The notes under the pieces are model-generated. The model saw only the letters and a list, made by a program, of their open reading frames with translations. It was not told the DNA's origin and made no database searches. The translations under genes and the position numbers were made by a program. DNA of 39,734 nucleotides, from the NCBI RefSeq assembly GCF_009846755.1, contig NZ_AQOR01000035.1, positions 1-39,734 of the forward strand, in the 5' to 3' direction. This DNA comes from Alcanivorax sp. S71-1-4 (GTDB taxonomy: Bacteria > Pseudomonadota > Gammaproteobacteria > Pseudomonadales > Alcanivoracaceae). Positions 7,512-16,184 of the stretch are shown in pieces (within the stretch, counting starts at the first letter, position 1; the number at the start of each line of letters is the position of its first letter).

Positions 7512-8531
7512 ATGACCATTCTGAAGATGAATCCGGAAGAGTATTCCTTTGCCGCGGAGTACGTCCCGTTGCTGATCAGCATTCTCGAGAAACGGGGCAT
7601 CCCACAGGAACAACTGCTGCGCGATACCGGCGTGCAGCCGGCGCTTTGGCGTGAGCCGGGTGCCCGCGTGTCCGCCGAGCAACTGGAAAAGGTGATTCGC
7701 CGCGCGCTGTCGTTGACTGGCGACGACTGGCTGGGCTGGGAATTTGGTGCGGCCATGACCATGTCCACGCACGGTTTTCTCGGCTATGCCGCCCTCAGCA
7801 GCGAGACATTGGGGGAGGCCATCGAACTGGCGGTGAAGTATTTCCGCACGCGCAGCACCATTCTTGACCTGCAACTGGTGATCGACGGCGACATGGCCGC
7901 GTTACAGCTTGAAGAACTGATTTCCCTGAATGATCTGGCGCCGTTCCTGGTGGAGGGGCTGTTCAGCAGCTTTCATTTCATGACCATGAAGGTGCTGCCG
8001 GACATGCCCATTGACGATGGCGAGCTGCGCTTCGCGTATCCCAGGCCGCATTATTTTGACCAGCTCAAGCCGCTGATCCCGGTGCCCTGCCTGTTCGACT
8101 GCGCTTACCACCAGATGCGTTTCCCGGCCTGGAAGCTGAATGAAAAACTGCATTTTGCCGACCCGCGTCTGGCCAGCATGGCGGCCGCCCAGTGTGAGCA
8201 GGAGCTGGCCACCATCAAGGCACCACCGGGCCTGCTCGGGCAGGTGCGACGCATTGTGCTGAGCCATTCGGGGCGTTTCCCGAGCGTGGACGAGGCGGCT
8301 TCGGAACTGCACATGTCCTCGCGCACTCTCAAACGGAAGCTGCAACAACTGGGCACCAGCTATCAGAAGATACTGGATGACCTGCGCAAGGGGCTGGCAG
8401 TGGAGCACCTGACCCAGACCAGCAGCACGGTGGATGACATCGCGCTGATGCTGGGTTATTCCGATGCCTCGAACTTTGCCCGCGCCTTCCGCCGCTGGAC
8501 CGGCAGGAGCCCGACCGATTACCGGGCATGA
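7512..8531 (+). CDS. AraC-family transcriptional regulator with arabinose-binding-like N domain
   Basis: A 339-residue one-component regulator. The N-terminal roughly 200 residues resemble the AraC ligand-binding type (PF12625), in PLLISILEKRGIPQEQLL and FLGYAALSSETLGEAIELA. The C-terminal roughly 100 residues hold the double helix-turn-helix: first helix pair in VDEAASELHMSSRTLKRKL, second in STVDDIALMLGYSDASNFARAF, ending RWTGRSPTDYRA. Start at 7512: AAGG lies upstream and the N terminus matches the usual length of the family. This subfamily commonly regulates adjacent lipid, hydrocarbon or amino-acid catabolic genes; the divergent SDR is the obvious candidate target. No clear operator was resolved in the 238-bp gap; a GGTATCT direct repeat (7377, 7435) is too short to claim. 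Confidence 0.88.
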   Translation: MTILKMNPEEYSFAAEYVPLLISILEKRGIPQEQLLRDTGVQPALWREPGARVSAEQLEKVIRRALSLTGDDWLGWEFGAAMTMSTHGFLGYAALSSETLGEAIELAVKYFRTRSTILDLQLVIDGDMAALQLEELISLNDLAPFLVEGLFSSFHFMTMKVLPDMPIDDGELRFAYPRPHYFDQLKPLIPVPCLFDCAYHQMRFPAWKLNEKLHFADPRLASMAAAQCEQELATIKAPPGLLGQVRRIVLSHSGRFPSVDEAASELHMSSRTLKRKLQQLGTSYQKILDDLRKGLAVEHLTQTSSTVDDIALMLGYSDASNFARAFRRWTGRSPTDYRA

Positions 8532-8559
8532 TCCTATTCTGTATTGACGGAGGTGCCGG

Positions 8560-8979
8560 GTGAGCGAACCCGTGATGCTGCATCCCCGCCTGGAGGCGGA
8601 CACCCACGCCATCGGCGAGACAGCGGAATACTGGCTGCGCTGGATGAATGATCGCCGTTTCCCCTGGGTGATTGTGGTGCCGAAAAAGCCCGGTCTGCGG
8701 GAATGGCATGAACTGGATTACGACGCCCAGCATGCGCTGCTGGACATGGTCAACCGCTGCAGCCTGCATCTGCAGAACCTGACCGGGGCGGAAAAAATGA
8801 ATATCGGTGCGCTGGGCAATCTGGTGCCGCAACTGCACATCCATATCATCGCGCGCCGCAGTGGCGATGCCTGCTGGCCCGGCCCGGTGTGGGGCCAGGG
8901 CGCGCCGGAGCCGTGGGGCAATGAGCAGCCGGCCTGGCTGCCGGCGCTGCGGGACCGTCTGAGCCAGCGCTGCGCCTGA
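8560..8979 (+). CDS. HIT (histidine triad) domain protein
   Basis: A 139-residue nucleotide-binding protein of the HIT superfamily, whose members hydrolyse or transfer nucleotidyl groups (AppppA- or AMP-amide-type substrates). The active-site segment is QLHIHII (91-97), preceded by NIGALGNLVP and followed by AWPGPVWG-like CWPGPVWG. By alignment to the HxHxH pattern the first histidine is Gln91, while the nucleophilic His93 and His95 remain. GTG start at 8560 with GGAGG 7 bases upstream. It lies 28 bp after the AraC regulator and 17 bp before the CPXCG gene, so the three may be cotranscribed. Confidence 0.88.
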   Translation: MSEPVMLHPRLEADTHAIGETAEYWLRWMNDRRFPWVIVVPKKPGLREWHELDYDAQHALLDMVNRCSLHLQNLTGAEKMNIGALGNLVPQLHIHIIARRSGDACWPGPVWGQGAPEPWGNEQPAWLPALRDRLSQRCA

Positions 8980-8996
8980 AGCGCCGGGAGTGAGGC

Positions 8997-9185
8997 ATGC
9001 ATGAGCTTGAACCGGTCACCGTCACCTGTCCCTATTGCTGGGAAGCCATCGAGGTGCTGGTGGACCCGAGCGAAGGCGAGCAGGACTACATCGAGGATTG
9101 TTCAGTGTGCTGCAACCCGATCCGGTTCGTGGTGCGCGTGGATGAAAGCGCTGTACAGGTAGAGGCGCTAAGCCAGGACGATTGA
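8997..9185 (+). CDS. CPXCG-motif cysteine-rich zinc-ribbon protein
   Basis: A 62-residue protein with two CxxC knuckles, CPYC (11-14) and CSVC (35-38), plus Cys39: a small zinc ribbon of the CPXCG family (PF14255). It is acidic and has no signal peptide. Start at 8997 with GGGAG 6 bases upstream; an overlapping ATG at 9001 is out of frame. It is the last gene before the REPIN-like element, whose first base follows the TGA stop directly. The function is unknown in the family; nucleic-acid or protein binding is the usual guess. Confidence 0.85.
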   Translation: MHELEPVTVTCPYCWEAIEVLVDPSEGEQDYIEDCSVCCNPIRFVVRVDESAVQVEALSQDD

Positions 9186-9436
9186 GTAGGGTGGGAAGAG
9201 CCAAAGGCGAATCCCACCATGTCCATGCCCGTTATTCACTCCCGCAAAATCATCGAAATCACCCGGCCTGAGAAGTGGGGAGCTTCAATGGTTTCGTGCG
9301 AACAGTGCGATAGATAGATCCGGTGGGCTTTGCCTTGTCATCGAATCACCCGGCTTGGGGGTAGTTTCGATGGTTTCGTGCGAGCAGTGCGTGACATGGA
9401 CCCGGTGGGATTCGCCTTTGGCTCTTCCCACCCTAC
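9186..9436. repeat. REPIN-like inverted REP doublet (MITE-like)
   Basis: The outer arms 9186-9227 and 9395-9436 are inverted copies, 40 of 42 bases matching by hand count. Each arm starts 5'-GTAG and is itself a hairpin (GGTGGGA ... GCC AAA GGC ... TCCCACC). Between them lie two diverged direct repeats of 83-88 bp (9250-9337 and 9338-9420), both containing TCATCGAA(A)TCACCCGGC and GGTTTCGTGCGA. A GTAG head plus palindrome in inverted pairs is the layout of REP/REPIN elements moved by RAYT (TnpA-REP) transposases; no RAYT gene is in the window. The left edge abuts the CPXCG stop codon, and the right edge supplies the TAG stop of the Rdx gene. No target duplication was found. Confidence 0.8.
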
Positions 9437-9714
9437 CGTACCCTGTCGGTGTGGCCGAGGGAGCGCTCGGGCGCGACCACATCCCGTACCCGCCGTTTCA
9501 ACTCGGTGATTTCGGGGAAGCCGCCCTCAGCCTTGCGGTCCCAGACCAGCGTATCGTCTGCCTCGACGCGGAACACACCACCGGTGGCAGGGCGCAGGGC
9601 CACCTCGGCCAGTTCATCACTGAAGGTCTGTAGCAGTTCCTGCGCCATCCAGGCGGCACGCAGCAACCACTGGCACTGCGTGCAATAGGTAATCACGACA
9701 CGCTGGCCCGCCAT
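9433..9714 (-). CDS. Rdx/SelT-SelW-SelH family thioredoxin-fold protein
   Basis: A 93-residue protein with the family CxxC redox motif near the N terminus (YCTQC, Cys11 and Cys14) followed by the helix WLLRAAWMAQELLQTF and the strand-turn TGGVFRVEADD. It matches the bacterial Cys-containing Rdx family (PF10262); its redox partners are unknown. ATG 9714 lies 3 bases past the stop codon of the YajG-like gene, so translation is probably coupled. The C-terminal tail (after about residue 80) is unrelated to the family core, and its stop codon is the TAG of the REPIN-like element, which suggests the original 3' end was replaced when the element arrived. Confidence 0.85.
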   Translation of the reverse strand: MAGQRVVITYCTQCQWLLRAAWMAQELLQTFSDELAEVALRPATGGVFRVEADDTLVWDRKAEGGFPEITELKRRVRDVVAPERSLGHTDRVR

Positions 9715-9717
9715 GGT

Positions 9718-10302
9718 TCAGGGCTCGTCGTTGCCGGCCAGGAAGGAGAGCATTTTCGGGTCGTTGAGCAGGCGCACCAGTGTGCGCTCCAGCACGTCGT
9801 TGATCATTTCCTCATTGCGCGAGGCGCTGGGCGTGAGTGGCATGTCATGGGTCACGCTGCTCTGGTAGCGGCCGGTGTGTTCGACCTGCGGCCGGCTGGC
9901 GATGGCTTCCACCGTCGCGCTGACCTGCACACGGTTGACCAGATTGCCCTCACCGGGGGTGTAGCTCAGTTCTGTCAGGCGTACCTCCAGCCCGGTGGCG
10001 TCGTCGGTCGGGTTGTAGGCATTGAACCCCTGGGCCTGCAGGCCGGCGGTCACGGCATCGTAGAGGGCCTTGGGCACGTCATTGCCGGGGCGGATCAGGC
10101 TGGTTTCCGGGTAGATGCCGCCACGGGAGCCAAACTCGTCTTTCTCCCGGGCGTCGCGCGCCAGCACCGACACCGGGCGGTTTGCGCCCAGGTTGGTGCT
10201 CTCCACCGCCGGCGACGGGGCCAGGTTCACGACTTGCGGGCTGAGTCCGCACGCGCTGAGCAGTGTGGCGGTGAGCAGGGCAAGCAGGGTGCGGGGCATC
10301 AT
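9718..10302 (-). CDS. YajG-family lipoprotein
   Basis: A 194-residue predicted outer-membrane or periplasmic lipoprotein. The signal peptide ends in lipobox LLSAC with lipidated Cys18; the following residues GLSPQ lack Asp at +2, which favours outer-membrane sorting. The body matches the YajG family (PF03923): LAPSPAVESTNLG, an RGGIYPETSLI segment and a C-terminal helix that ends in LLNDPKMLSFL. ATG 10302 is chosen over the adjacent ATG 10299 because GGAGGA lies 6 bases upstream. It is 26 bp downstream of ispB and 3 bp upstream of the Rdx gene on the same strand, so one operon is likely. The molecular role of YajG is not established. Confidence 0.85.
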   Translation of the reverse strand: MMPRTLLALLTATLLSACGLSPQVVNLAPSPAVESTNLGANRPVSVLARDAREKDEFGSRGGIYPETSLIRPGNDVPKALYDAVTAGLQAQGFNAYNPTDDATGLEVRLTELSYTPGEGNLVNRVQVSATVEAIASRPQVEHTGRYQSSVTHDMPLTPSASRNEEMINDVLERTLVRLLNDPKMLSFLAGNDEP

Positions 10303-10328
10303 GGGAGTTCCTCCGTGCCGTGTGTGGG

Positions 10329-11309
10329 TCAGAACTGGCGTGCAGCGGCTTCTCTGGCCAGTTGTTCCAGTGATTGCCTGTAGCGGGAGTCCGGCACATC
10401 CGCCAGGGCCTTCAGGGCGATCTCGGTGTGCTGGCGGGCAAGCTGGCGCGTATATTCCAGACCGCCGGCCTGCTGGACAGTTTCAATAATCTCGTCCAGA
10501 CGGTCGAGGCCGCCGGTACGGATGGCGTTGCGGATCAATTCAGCCTGGGCCGGGGTGCCCTCGCGCATGGTATAGATCAGCGGCAGGGTCGGCTTGCCTT
10601 CGGCCAGGTCGTCGCCGACGTTCTTGCCCAGCGCGGTGACGTCGCCGGTGTAGTCCAGCACGTCGTCAATGAGCTGGAAGGCAATGCCCATGTGGCGGCC
10701 ATAGTCGCCGAAGACCTTCTTCGCGCGCGTGGTGGCCGCGTCGCCCTCGACGGCCAGCACGGCGCCTGTCTGTGCGGCGGACTCGAACATCTTTGCCGTC
10801 TTGTGGTGGATCACGCGCATGTAGCGCTCTTCGGTGGTGTCCGGGTCGCGGCAGTTGATCAATTGCAGCACTTCGCCTTCGGAAATGACGTTGGTGCTCA
10901 GCGAGAGGATGTCCAGCAGCACCGGATGCCCCACCTGCACCAGCAACTGGAAGGCGCGGGAGATCAGGAAGTCGCCCACCAGCACGCTGGCGGCATTGCC
11001 CCAGACGGCATTCACGGTGGGGCGGCCACGGCGCATGCCGGATTCGTCCACCACGTCGTCGTGCAGCAGGGTGGCGGTGTGCAGGAACTCGATCACCGCC
11101 GAGATGTTTACATGGAAGCCGCCCTGATAGCCGTTGGCGCGGGCACTGAGCAGGCAGACCAGCGGGCGCAGGCGTTTGCCGCCGCCCTCGATGATGTACT
11201 CACCGACCTCACGGATCATCGGCACGCTGGAATCCAGATGGCTCTGGATGAAGCGGTTGACGGCATCGAAATCGTCCGCCACAGGAGCGGAGATGGCTTT
11301 GAAATCCAT
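10329..11309 (-). CDS. ispB: Octaprenyl (polyprenyl) diphosphate synthase
   Basis: A 326-residue all-helical trans-prenyltransferase that extends farnesyl diphosphate with isopentenyl diphosphate to make the ubiquinone side chain. The first Asp-rich motif DDVVD is at 84-88 and the second, DDVLD, at 215-219; GGGKRLRP (42-49) binds the diphosphate. The length and the divergent position next to rplU-rpmA match ispB in Escherichia coli and Pseudomonas. The chain length (C40 or C45) cannot be read from the sequence alone. The ribosome site is weak. It heads a minus-strand operon with the YajG-like and Rdx genes. Confidence 0.95.
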   Translation of the reverse strand: MDFKAISAPVADDFDAVNRFIQSHLDSSVPMIREVGEYIIEGGGKRLRPLVCLLSARANGYQGGFHVNISAVIEFLHTATLLHDDVVDESGMRRGRPTVNAVWGNAASVLVGDFLISRAFQLLVQVGHPVLLDILSLSTNVISEGEVLQLINCRDPDTTEERYMRVIHHKTAKMFESAAQTGAVLAVEGDAATTRAKKVFGDYGRHMGIAFQLIDDVLDYTGDVTALGKNVGDDLAEGKPTLPLIYTMREGTPAQAELIRNAIRTGGLDRLDEIIETVQQAGGLEYTRQLARQHTEIALKALADVPDSRYRQSLEQLAREAAARQF

Positions 11310-11459
11310 GAGGCGTGTGGTTCCAGTGGGGCCAGTGGAGCTACTGCTGCGCTACTGACTGGTTAGCGGGCGCAAGTTCGCGGCAATGCTAACAGTGGGG
11401 GGCGCTGAGTCAAGGAAAGCCGCGTTCCGGGCATTGCGCACGGCGGCCCCGCAGAACGC

Positions 11460-11489
11460 TTGCCGTGGCGGCCTGCCATGGCGTAAAAT
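11460..11489 (+). promoter_or_regulatory. Predicted sigma-70 promoter of rplU-rpmA
   Basis: TTGCCG (11460-11465) and TAAAAT (11484-11489) are separated by 18 bp and point at rplU, leaving an untranslated leader of about 135 bases. The rest of the 321-bp ispB-rplU gap (11310-11630) holds no gene. I saw no clear L21-binding leader structure. Confidence 0.6.
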
Positions 11490-11630
11490 CCGCGACCCTT
11501 ATGCCCCCTGGCCGTCTCTGCGGGCAGGGCTATTGAAGAAACCGTCGTCGTGGCTTTCAAGCAGGCTGCTCCCGCCCTCTCCTGGGGCTGGCAGGCTCGC
11601 CACCGGGGACCCGCTCGGAGTCAGTGCATC

Positions 11631-11942
11631 ATGTACGCAGTCATCAAGACCGGTGGCAAGCAGTATCGCGTGGAAGAAGGCGACCTGCTGCGCATCGAGA
11701 AAATCGAAGCCGGTGAAGGCGAAACCCTGGAGTTCGGTGAAGTTCTGCTGGTGGCCAATGGCGACAGCATCACCGTGGGTCAACCGCTGGTTTCCGGCGC
11801 CAAAGTGACCGCCGAAGTCGTGTCACAGGGCCGCCACAAGAAAATCAAGATCGTCAAGTTCCGTCGCCGCAAGCACTATCGCAAGCAGCAGGGCCACCGT
11901 CAGTGGTTCACGGAAGTGAAGATCACCGGTATTGCCGGCTGA
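11631..11942 (+). CDS. rplU: 50S ribosomal protein L21
   Basis: 103 residues, the usual length for L21. It starts [14 protein letters not shown], the invariant family N terminus, and carries the basic RNA-binding block [19 protein letters not shown] near the C terminus. L21 binds 23S rRNA with L20. ATG 11631 has GGAG about 10 bases upstream; an earlier in-frame ATG (11550) lies in the leader and would spoil the family N terminus. First gene of the rplU-rpmA unit. Confidence 0.98.
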   Translation: MYAVIKTGGKQYRVEEGDLLRIEKIEAGEGETLEFGEVLLVANGDSITVGQPLVSGAKVTAEVVSQGRHKKIKIVKFRRRKHYRKQQGHRQWFTEVKITGIAG

Positions 11943-11969
11943 TCCGGGCACAGCGAGAGGTATTGAACA

Positions 11970-12230
11970 ATGGCACACAAAAAAGCTGGCGGTAGTACCC
12001 GTAACGGCCGCGATTCAGAAAGTAAACGCCTTGGCGTCAAGCGCTTCGGTGGCCAGGTTGTGCAGGCAGGTGAAATCATCGTGCGTCAGCGCGGCACCCG
12101 CTTCCACCCGGGCGAGAACACCGGCCTGGGCCGCGACCACACCATCTTCGCCACCGCCGAAGGCCGGGTGAAGTTCCTGGTGAAAGGTCCGCAAAACCGC
12201 AAGTTCGTGACCATCGAGCCGGTTGCCTGA
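11970..12230 (+). CDS. rpmA: 50S ribosomal protein L27
   Basis: 86 residues beginning [16 protein letters not shown], the conserved flexible N terminus that reaches the peptidyl-transferase centre. It has no N-terminal cleavable extension, unlike Firmicutes L27. The [16 protein letters not shown] segment is the family core. It lies 27 bp after rplU with the ribosome site GAGAGG, and is followed at once by a strong terminator. Confidence 0.98.
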   Translation: MAHKKAGGSTRNGRDSESKRLGVKRFGGQVVQAGEIIVRQRGTRFHPGENTGLGRDHTIFATAEGRVKFLVKGPQNRKFVTIEPVA

Positions 12231-12249
12231 GGCCGCGGTCACTGCCGAC

Positions 12250-13571
<1,322 letters not shown>

Positions 13572-13578
13572 GACGAGC

Positions 13579-14697
13579 ATGAGCGGCGACAACAAGGCCC
13601 CCGCGCGCTGGGTTATCAAGATCGGCAGTGCCCTGCTGACCAACAATGGCCAGGGCCTGGATCTGGTCCTGATGCAGGCCTGGGTGGACCAGATGGTGGC
13701 CCTGCGCGGGCAGGGCATCGAGGTGGTGGTGGTGTCCTCTGGCGCGGTGGCCGAGGGCATGCGTCGCCTGGGCTGGAGCAGCCGGCCTGCCTCGGTGCAC
13801 GAGCTCCAGGCGGCGGCTGCGGTGGGCCAGATGGGGCTGGTGCAGGCGTGGGAGTCGCGCTTCCAGGTCCATGGTCTGGTCACGGCCCAGGTGCTGCTGA
13901 CCCACGATGATCTGTCGGATCGCACCCGCTATCTCAACGCCCGCTCCACGCTGGTGACGCTGCTGGGGTTGAACGTGGTGCCCGTGGTCAATGAAAACGA
14001 CACCGTGGTCACCGACGAAATCCGCTTTGGCGACAACGACACCCTGGCCGCGCTGGTGGCCAATCTGGTGGTGGCTGACCGGCTGGTGATCCTCACCGAC
14101 CAGAGCGGCGTGTTCGAGCGCGATCCGCGCCAGGACCCGGGTGCCCCCCTGATTCGCGAAGCGCAGGCGTCCGATCCGCGCCTGATGGAAGTGGCCGGCG
14201 ATTCCGGCTCCGGCCTGGGCCGGGGTGGCATGGTGACCAAAATTCGCGCAGCCCGGCTGGCCGCGCGCAGCGGTGCGCACACGACCATCGCCAGCGGTCG
14301 TAGCCCGGAAGTCCTGGCCGCGCTGGCCGCCGGCGAGGCGCCGGGCACCACGCTGCTGCCGGATACGTCTGCCTACAATGCCCGCAAGCAATGGCTGGCA
14401 GGCCATCTGCAAATGCGTGGCCGGCTGGTGCTGGATGATGGCGCCGTGCAGCGTCTGCGCGAATCAGGCTCCAGCCTGCTGCCGGTCGGCGTGGTGAACG
14501 TGCATGGCCGGTTTTCCCGTGGCGAGATGGTGGCCTGCGAAGATCAGCAGGGGCGGCGTATCGCCTGCGGGCTGGTGAACTACGATCACGAGGAAGCGGC
14601 GCTGATCTGTCGCAAGAAGAGCAGCGAGATTCAGGCCATTCTGGGCTACATGAATGAAGAAGAGCTGATTCACCGGGATAATCTGGTCATTCTGTAA
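13579..14697 (+). CDS. proB: Glutamate 5-kinase
   Basis: 372 residues. It phosphorylates L-glutamate to glutamyl-5-phosphate, the first step of proline synthesis. The amino-acid kinase domain (about 8-260) shows [31 protein letters not shown], the NENDTV and [12 protein letters not shown] substrate segments and [15 protein letters not shown]-terminal PUA domain (about 280-365) is present, as in long-form ProB. Start at 13579 with AGGA 5 bases upstream; it is 7 bp after obgE and so in the same operon. No proA is nearby. Confidence 0.97.
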   Translation: MSGDNKAPARWVIKIGSALLTNNGQGLDLVLMQAWVDQMVALRGQGIEVVVVSSGAVAEGMRRLGWSSRPASVHELQAAAAVGQMGLVQAWESRFQVHGLVTAQVLLTHDDLSDRTRYLNARSTLVTLLGLNVVPVVNENDTVVTDEIRFGDNDTLAALVANLVVADRLVILTDQSGVFERDPRQDPGAPLIREAQASDPRLMEVAGDSGSGLGRGGMVTKIRAARLAARSGAHTTIASGRSPEVLAALAAGEAPGTTLLPDTSAYNARKQWLAGHLQMRGRLVLDDGAVQRLRESGSSLLPVGVVNVHGRFSRGEMVACEDQQGRRIACGLVNYDHEEAALICRKKSSEIQAILGYMNEEELIHRDNLVIL

Positions 14698-14774
14698 GCT
14701 GCGAGTTTGAAGGCTGCTGTGAGCTGATCGGGCTGGCAGCTAGAAGCGCACAGCTCGACGCTGCCATTTTCAGC

Positions 14775-14780
14775 TATAAT
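14775..14780 (+). promoter_or_regulatory. Consensus -10 box of the ficTA unit
   Basis: TATAAT matches the sigma-70 -10 consensus exactly; no good -35 is seen at 16-18 bp. Transcription from it would start near 14787, which rules out the in-frame ATG at 14779 and supports 14812 as the antitoxin start. The preceding 14698-14774 stretch is a proB-fic spacer rich in AGCTG/CAGCT words. Confidence 0.5.
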
Positions 14781-14811
14781 GACGATTCCTCAGCGGGTGA
14801 CAGGCAGGGTC

Positions 14812-14991
14812 ATGCGTAACAAGGCTGCGACATTACAGTGTAAGAAGGATTACTTCGCTCGGGTGCGCCGTTCTAATTATGTGGCGAGCCTGCGGCTTGA
14901 GGGGTTTGATGTTCGGGAGGGGGATGCCCGTCAGGCACTGCCATCCCGGGCAGAGGTCCTTGGCGCCTACCGACGCAAGGTGACCCCCTGA
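14812..14991 (+). CDS. ficA: FicA/YhfG-type Fic antitoxin
   Basis: A 59-residue antitoxin of the YhfG/FicA kind. The core reads KKDYFARVRRSNYVASLRLEGF. It contains the class I inhibitory motif (S/T)xxxE(G/N): Ser26-Leu-Arg-Leu-Glu30-Gly31. In known class I pairs the glutamate is inserted into the Fic ATP pocket and displaces the gamma phosphate, which blocks AMPylation. The stop codon overlaps the start of the toxin. The start at 14812 is preferred over 14779 because a TATAAT box covers the earlier ATG. It and fic sit between proB and rpsT and look slightly lower in GC than the neighbours, by eye. Confidence 0.85.
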   Translation: MRNKAATLQCKKDYFARVRRSNYVASLRLEGFDVREGDARQALPSRAEVLGAYRRKVTP

Positions 14992-15590
14992 CTGTCGACA
15001 AGTACGGCGTCGGCGAGGACCCCTACTGCTATCCGGCGTCGGATATCCTGATAAATCTGTTGTCTCTCCAGGACAATGACGAGCTGGTTGGCGCTGAGAG
15101 GGCTCTCACCTCTATCGCGGCCAGTGAAATCGAGTTTGAGCCACCCCCCTATAGCCTGGAGTATCTCCGGGCACTTCATCGTCATCTGTTCAGGGACGTT
15201 TATCACTGGGCGGGCGCGTTGCGCACGATCGACTTGTCAAAAGGGTCGACGCGTTTCTGTACGGTCGATCGCATTGTGCCAGAGGCCGAGAGAGTGTTTC
15301 AGCGTCTCGCGCAGGCGGACTGGCTGGAAGGTGTGGGGCGCTCAGTGCTGGTGCAGGCGCTTGCCCTGCACTACGGCGATCTCAACATGGTGCATCCCTT
15401 CCGTGAGGGCAACGGCCGGGCCCAACGGCTACTGTTTGAGCATCTGATCATCAATGCCGGGTATCAGATTGACTGGTGGCGGGTGGACGAAGCGCACTGG
15501 TTGCAGGCGAATATTGATGCCGTCACCTGCGACTATCAGGGATTGCAGGCCGTCTTTGAGGCCTGTGTGGGCGAGCCAATTGCTGACTGA
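14988..15590 (+). CDS. fic: Fic-domain AMPylase toxin, predicted CTG start
   Basis: A 200-residue Fic protein, the length of E. coli Fic. The catalytic motif HPFREGNGRAQR (136-147) is complete: His136, Glu140 for metal and Arg144/Arg147 for phosphate. The flap region is near KGSTRFC (86-91). In-frame ATG, GTG and TTG codons are absent before TTG 15060, yet the conserved N terminus (VDKYGVGEDPYCYP; E. coli Fic has SDKFGEGRDPYLYP) is encoded directly after the antitoxin. The only fitting start is CTG at 14988, overlapping the antitoxin TGA, with AAGGTGA 4-5 bases upstream. Class I Fic toxins AMPylate DNA gyrase and topoisomerase IV. The CTG would keep toxin synthesis low and coupled. A 176-residue form from TTG 15060 would lose the N-terminal helix. 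Confidence 0.82.
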   Translation: MTVDKYGVGEDPYCYPASDILINLLSLQDNDELVGAERALTSIAASEIEFEPPPYSLEYLRALHRHLFRDVYHWAGALRTIDLSKGSTRFCTVDRIVPEAERVFQRLAQADWLEGVGRSVLVQALALHYGDLNMVHPFREGNGRAQRLLFEHLIINAGYQIDWWRVDEAHWLQANIDAVTCDYQGLQAVFEACVGEPIAD

Positions 15591-15618
15591 GTGCCAGGCG
15601 GGGTTGCGACGGGACATA

Positions 15619-15643
15619 AAAAAACCGGCCGAAGCCGGTTTTT
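15619..15643. terminator. Bidirectional terminator between fic and rpsT
   Basis: AAAAACCGGC (15620-15629) and GCCGGTTTTT (15634-15643) flank loop CGAA. The A-run on one side and T-run on the other serve both strands: fic from the left and rpsT from the right. Confidence 0.9.
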
Positions 15644-15693
15644 CTGTTGGCGGTCAGAGGCTCGAAAGCCCGCCGCTGGCGCTGGTGACTGCC

Positions 15694-15963
15694 TCAGGCA
15701 GCAGCCAGTGCCTTGATCTTCGCGTTCATGCGGCTCTTGTGGCGAGCTGCCTTGTTCGGGTGAAACTTGCCCTTGCGGGTGGCCTTGTCCAGGACCGATA
15801 CAGCCGTTTGATACGCTGCTTGAGCGGACTGCTGGTCACCGGACGCAATGGCCGCGTTTACCTTTTTGAGGTAGGTCCGCACCATGGAGCGCATTGCTGC
15901 ATTGTGCTGACGACGCTTCTCCGCCTGACGAGCACGCTTTCGCGCTTGCGGTGAGTTAGCCAA
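15694..15963 (-). CDS. rpsT: 30S ribosomal protein S20
   Basis: An 89-residue, very basic, helical protein that binds 16S rRNA. It starts (M)[20 protein letters not shown], the family N terminus, and ends [11 protein letters not shown]. The start codon is TTG at 15963, with AGGAG 7 bases upstream; E. coli rpsT also uses UUG, where the weak start takes part in autoregulation. An upstream ATG (15987 region) would add a non-conserved extension. Convergent with fic, divergent from murJ. Confidence 0.96.
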   Translation of the reverse strand: MANSPQARKRARQAEKRRQHNAAMRSMVRTYLKKVNAAIASGDQQSAQAAYQTAVSVLDKATRKGKFHPNKAARHKSRMNAKIKALAAA

Positions 15964-16184
15964 GGTCCTGCTCCTGTCGAATTGGGTTGTCATCGTCTGA
16001 AAGCCCCGAATCATGCGGCTTTCAGCGACCGGCGCGACAAGCGGATGCTGGACGGGCCGGAAAGACGCGCAACTATGCCGATGCCGGGGGTGAATGTCAA
16101 TGGTTGGCGGCATCCGGAACCGCCGGTTTGCAGTGGCATACGGCGCCCCGAATCGCTACGCTTGCGCGGTTTGATGGAGCAGCC

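Noticed and set aside
11310-11630. Ribosomal-protein autoregulatory leader (L21 type) before rplU
   Set aside because: I could not draw a convincing conserved structure by eye; only the promoter is supported.
14698-14774. AGCTG/CAGCT-rich spacer after proB as a mobile repeat
   Set aside because: No clean inverted or direct repeat longer than 6 bp and no second copy in the window.
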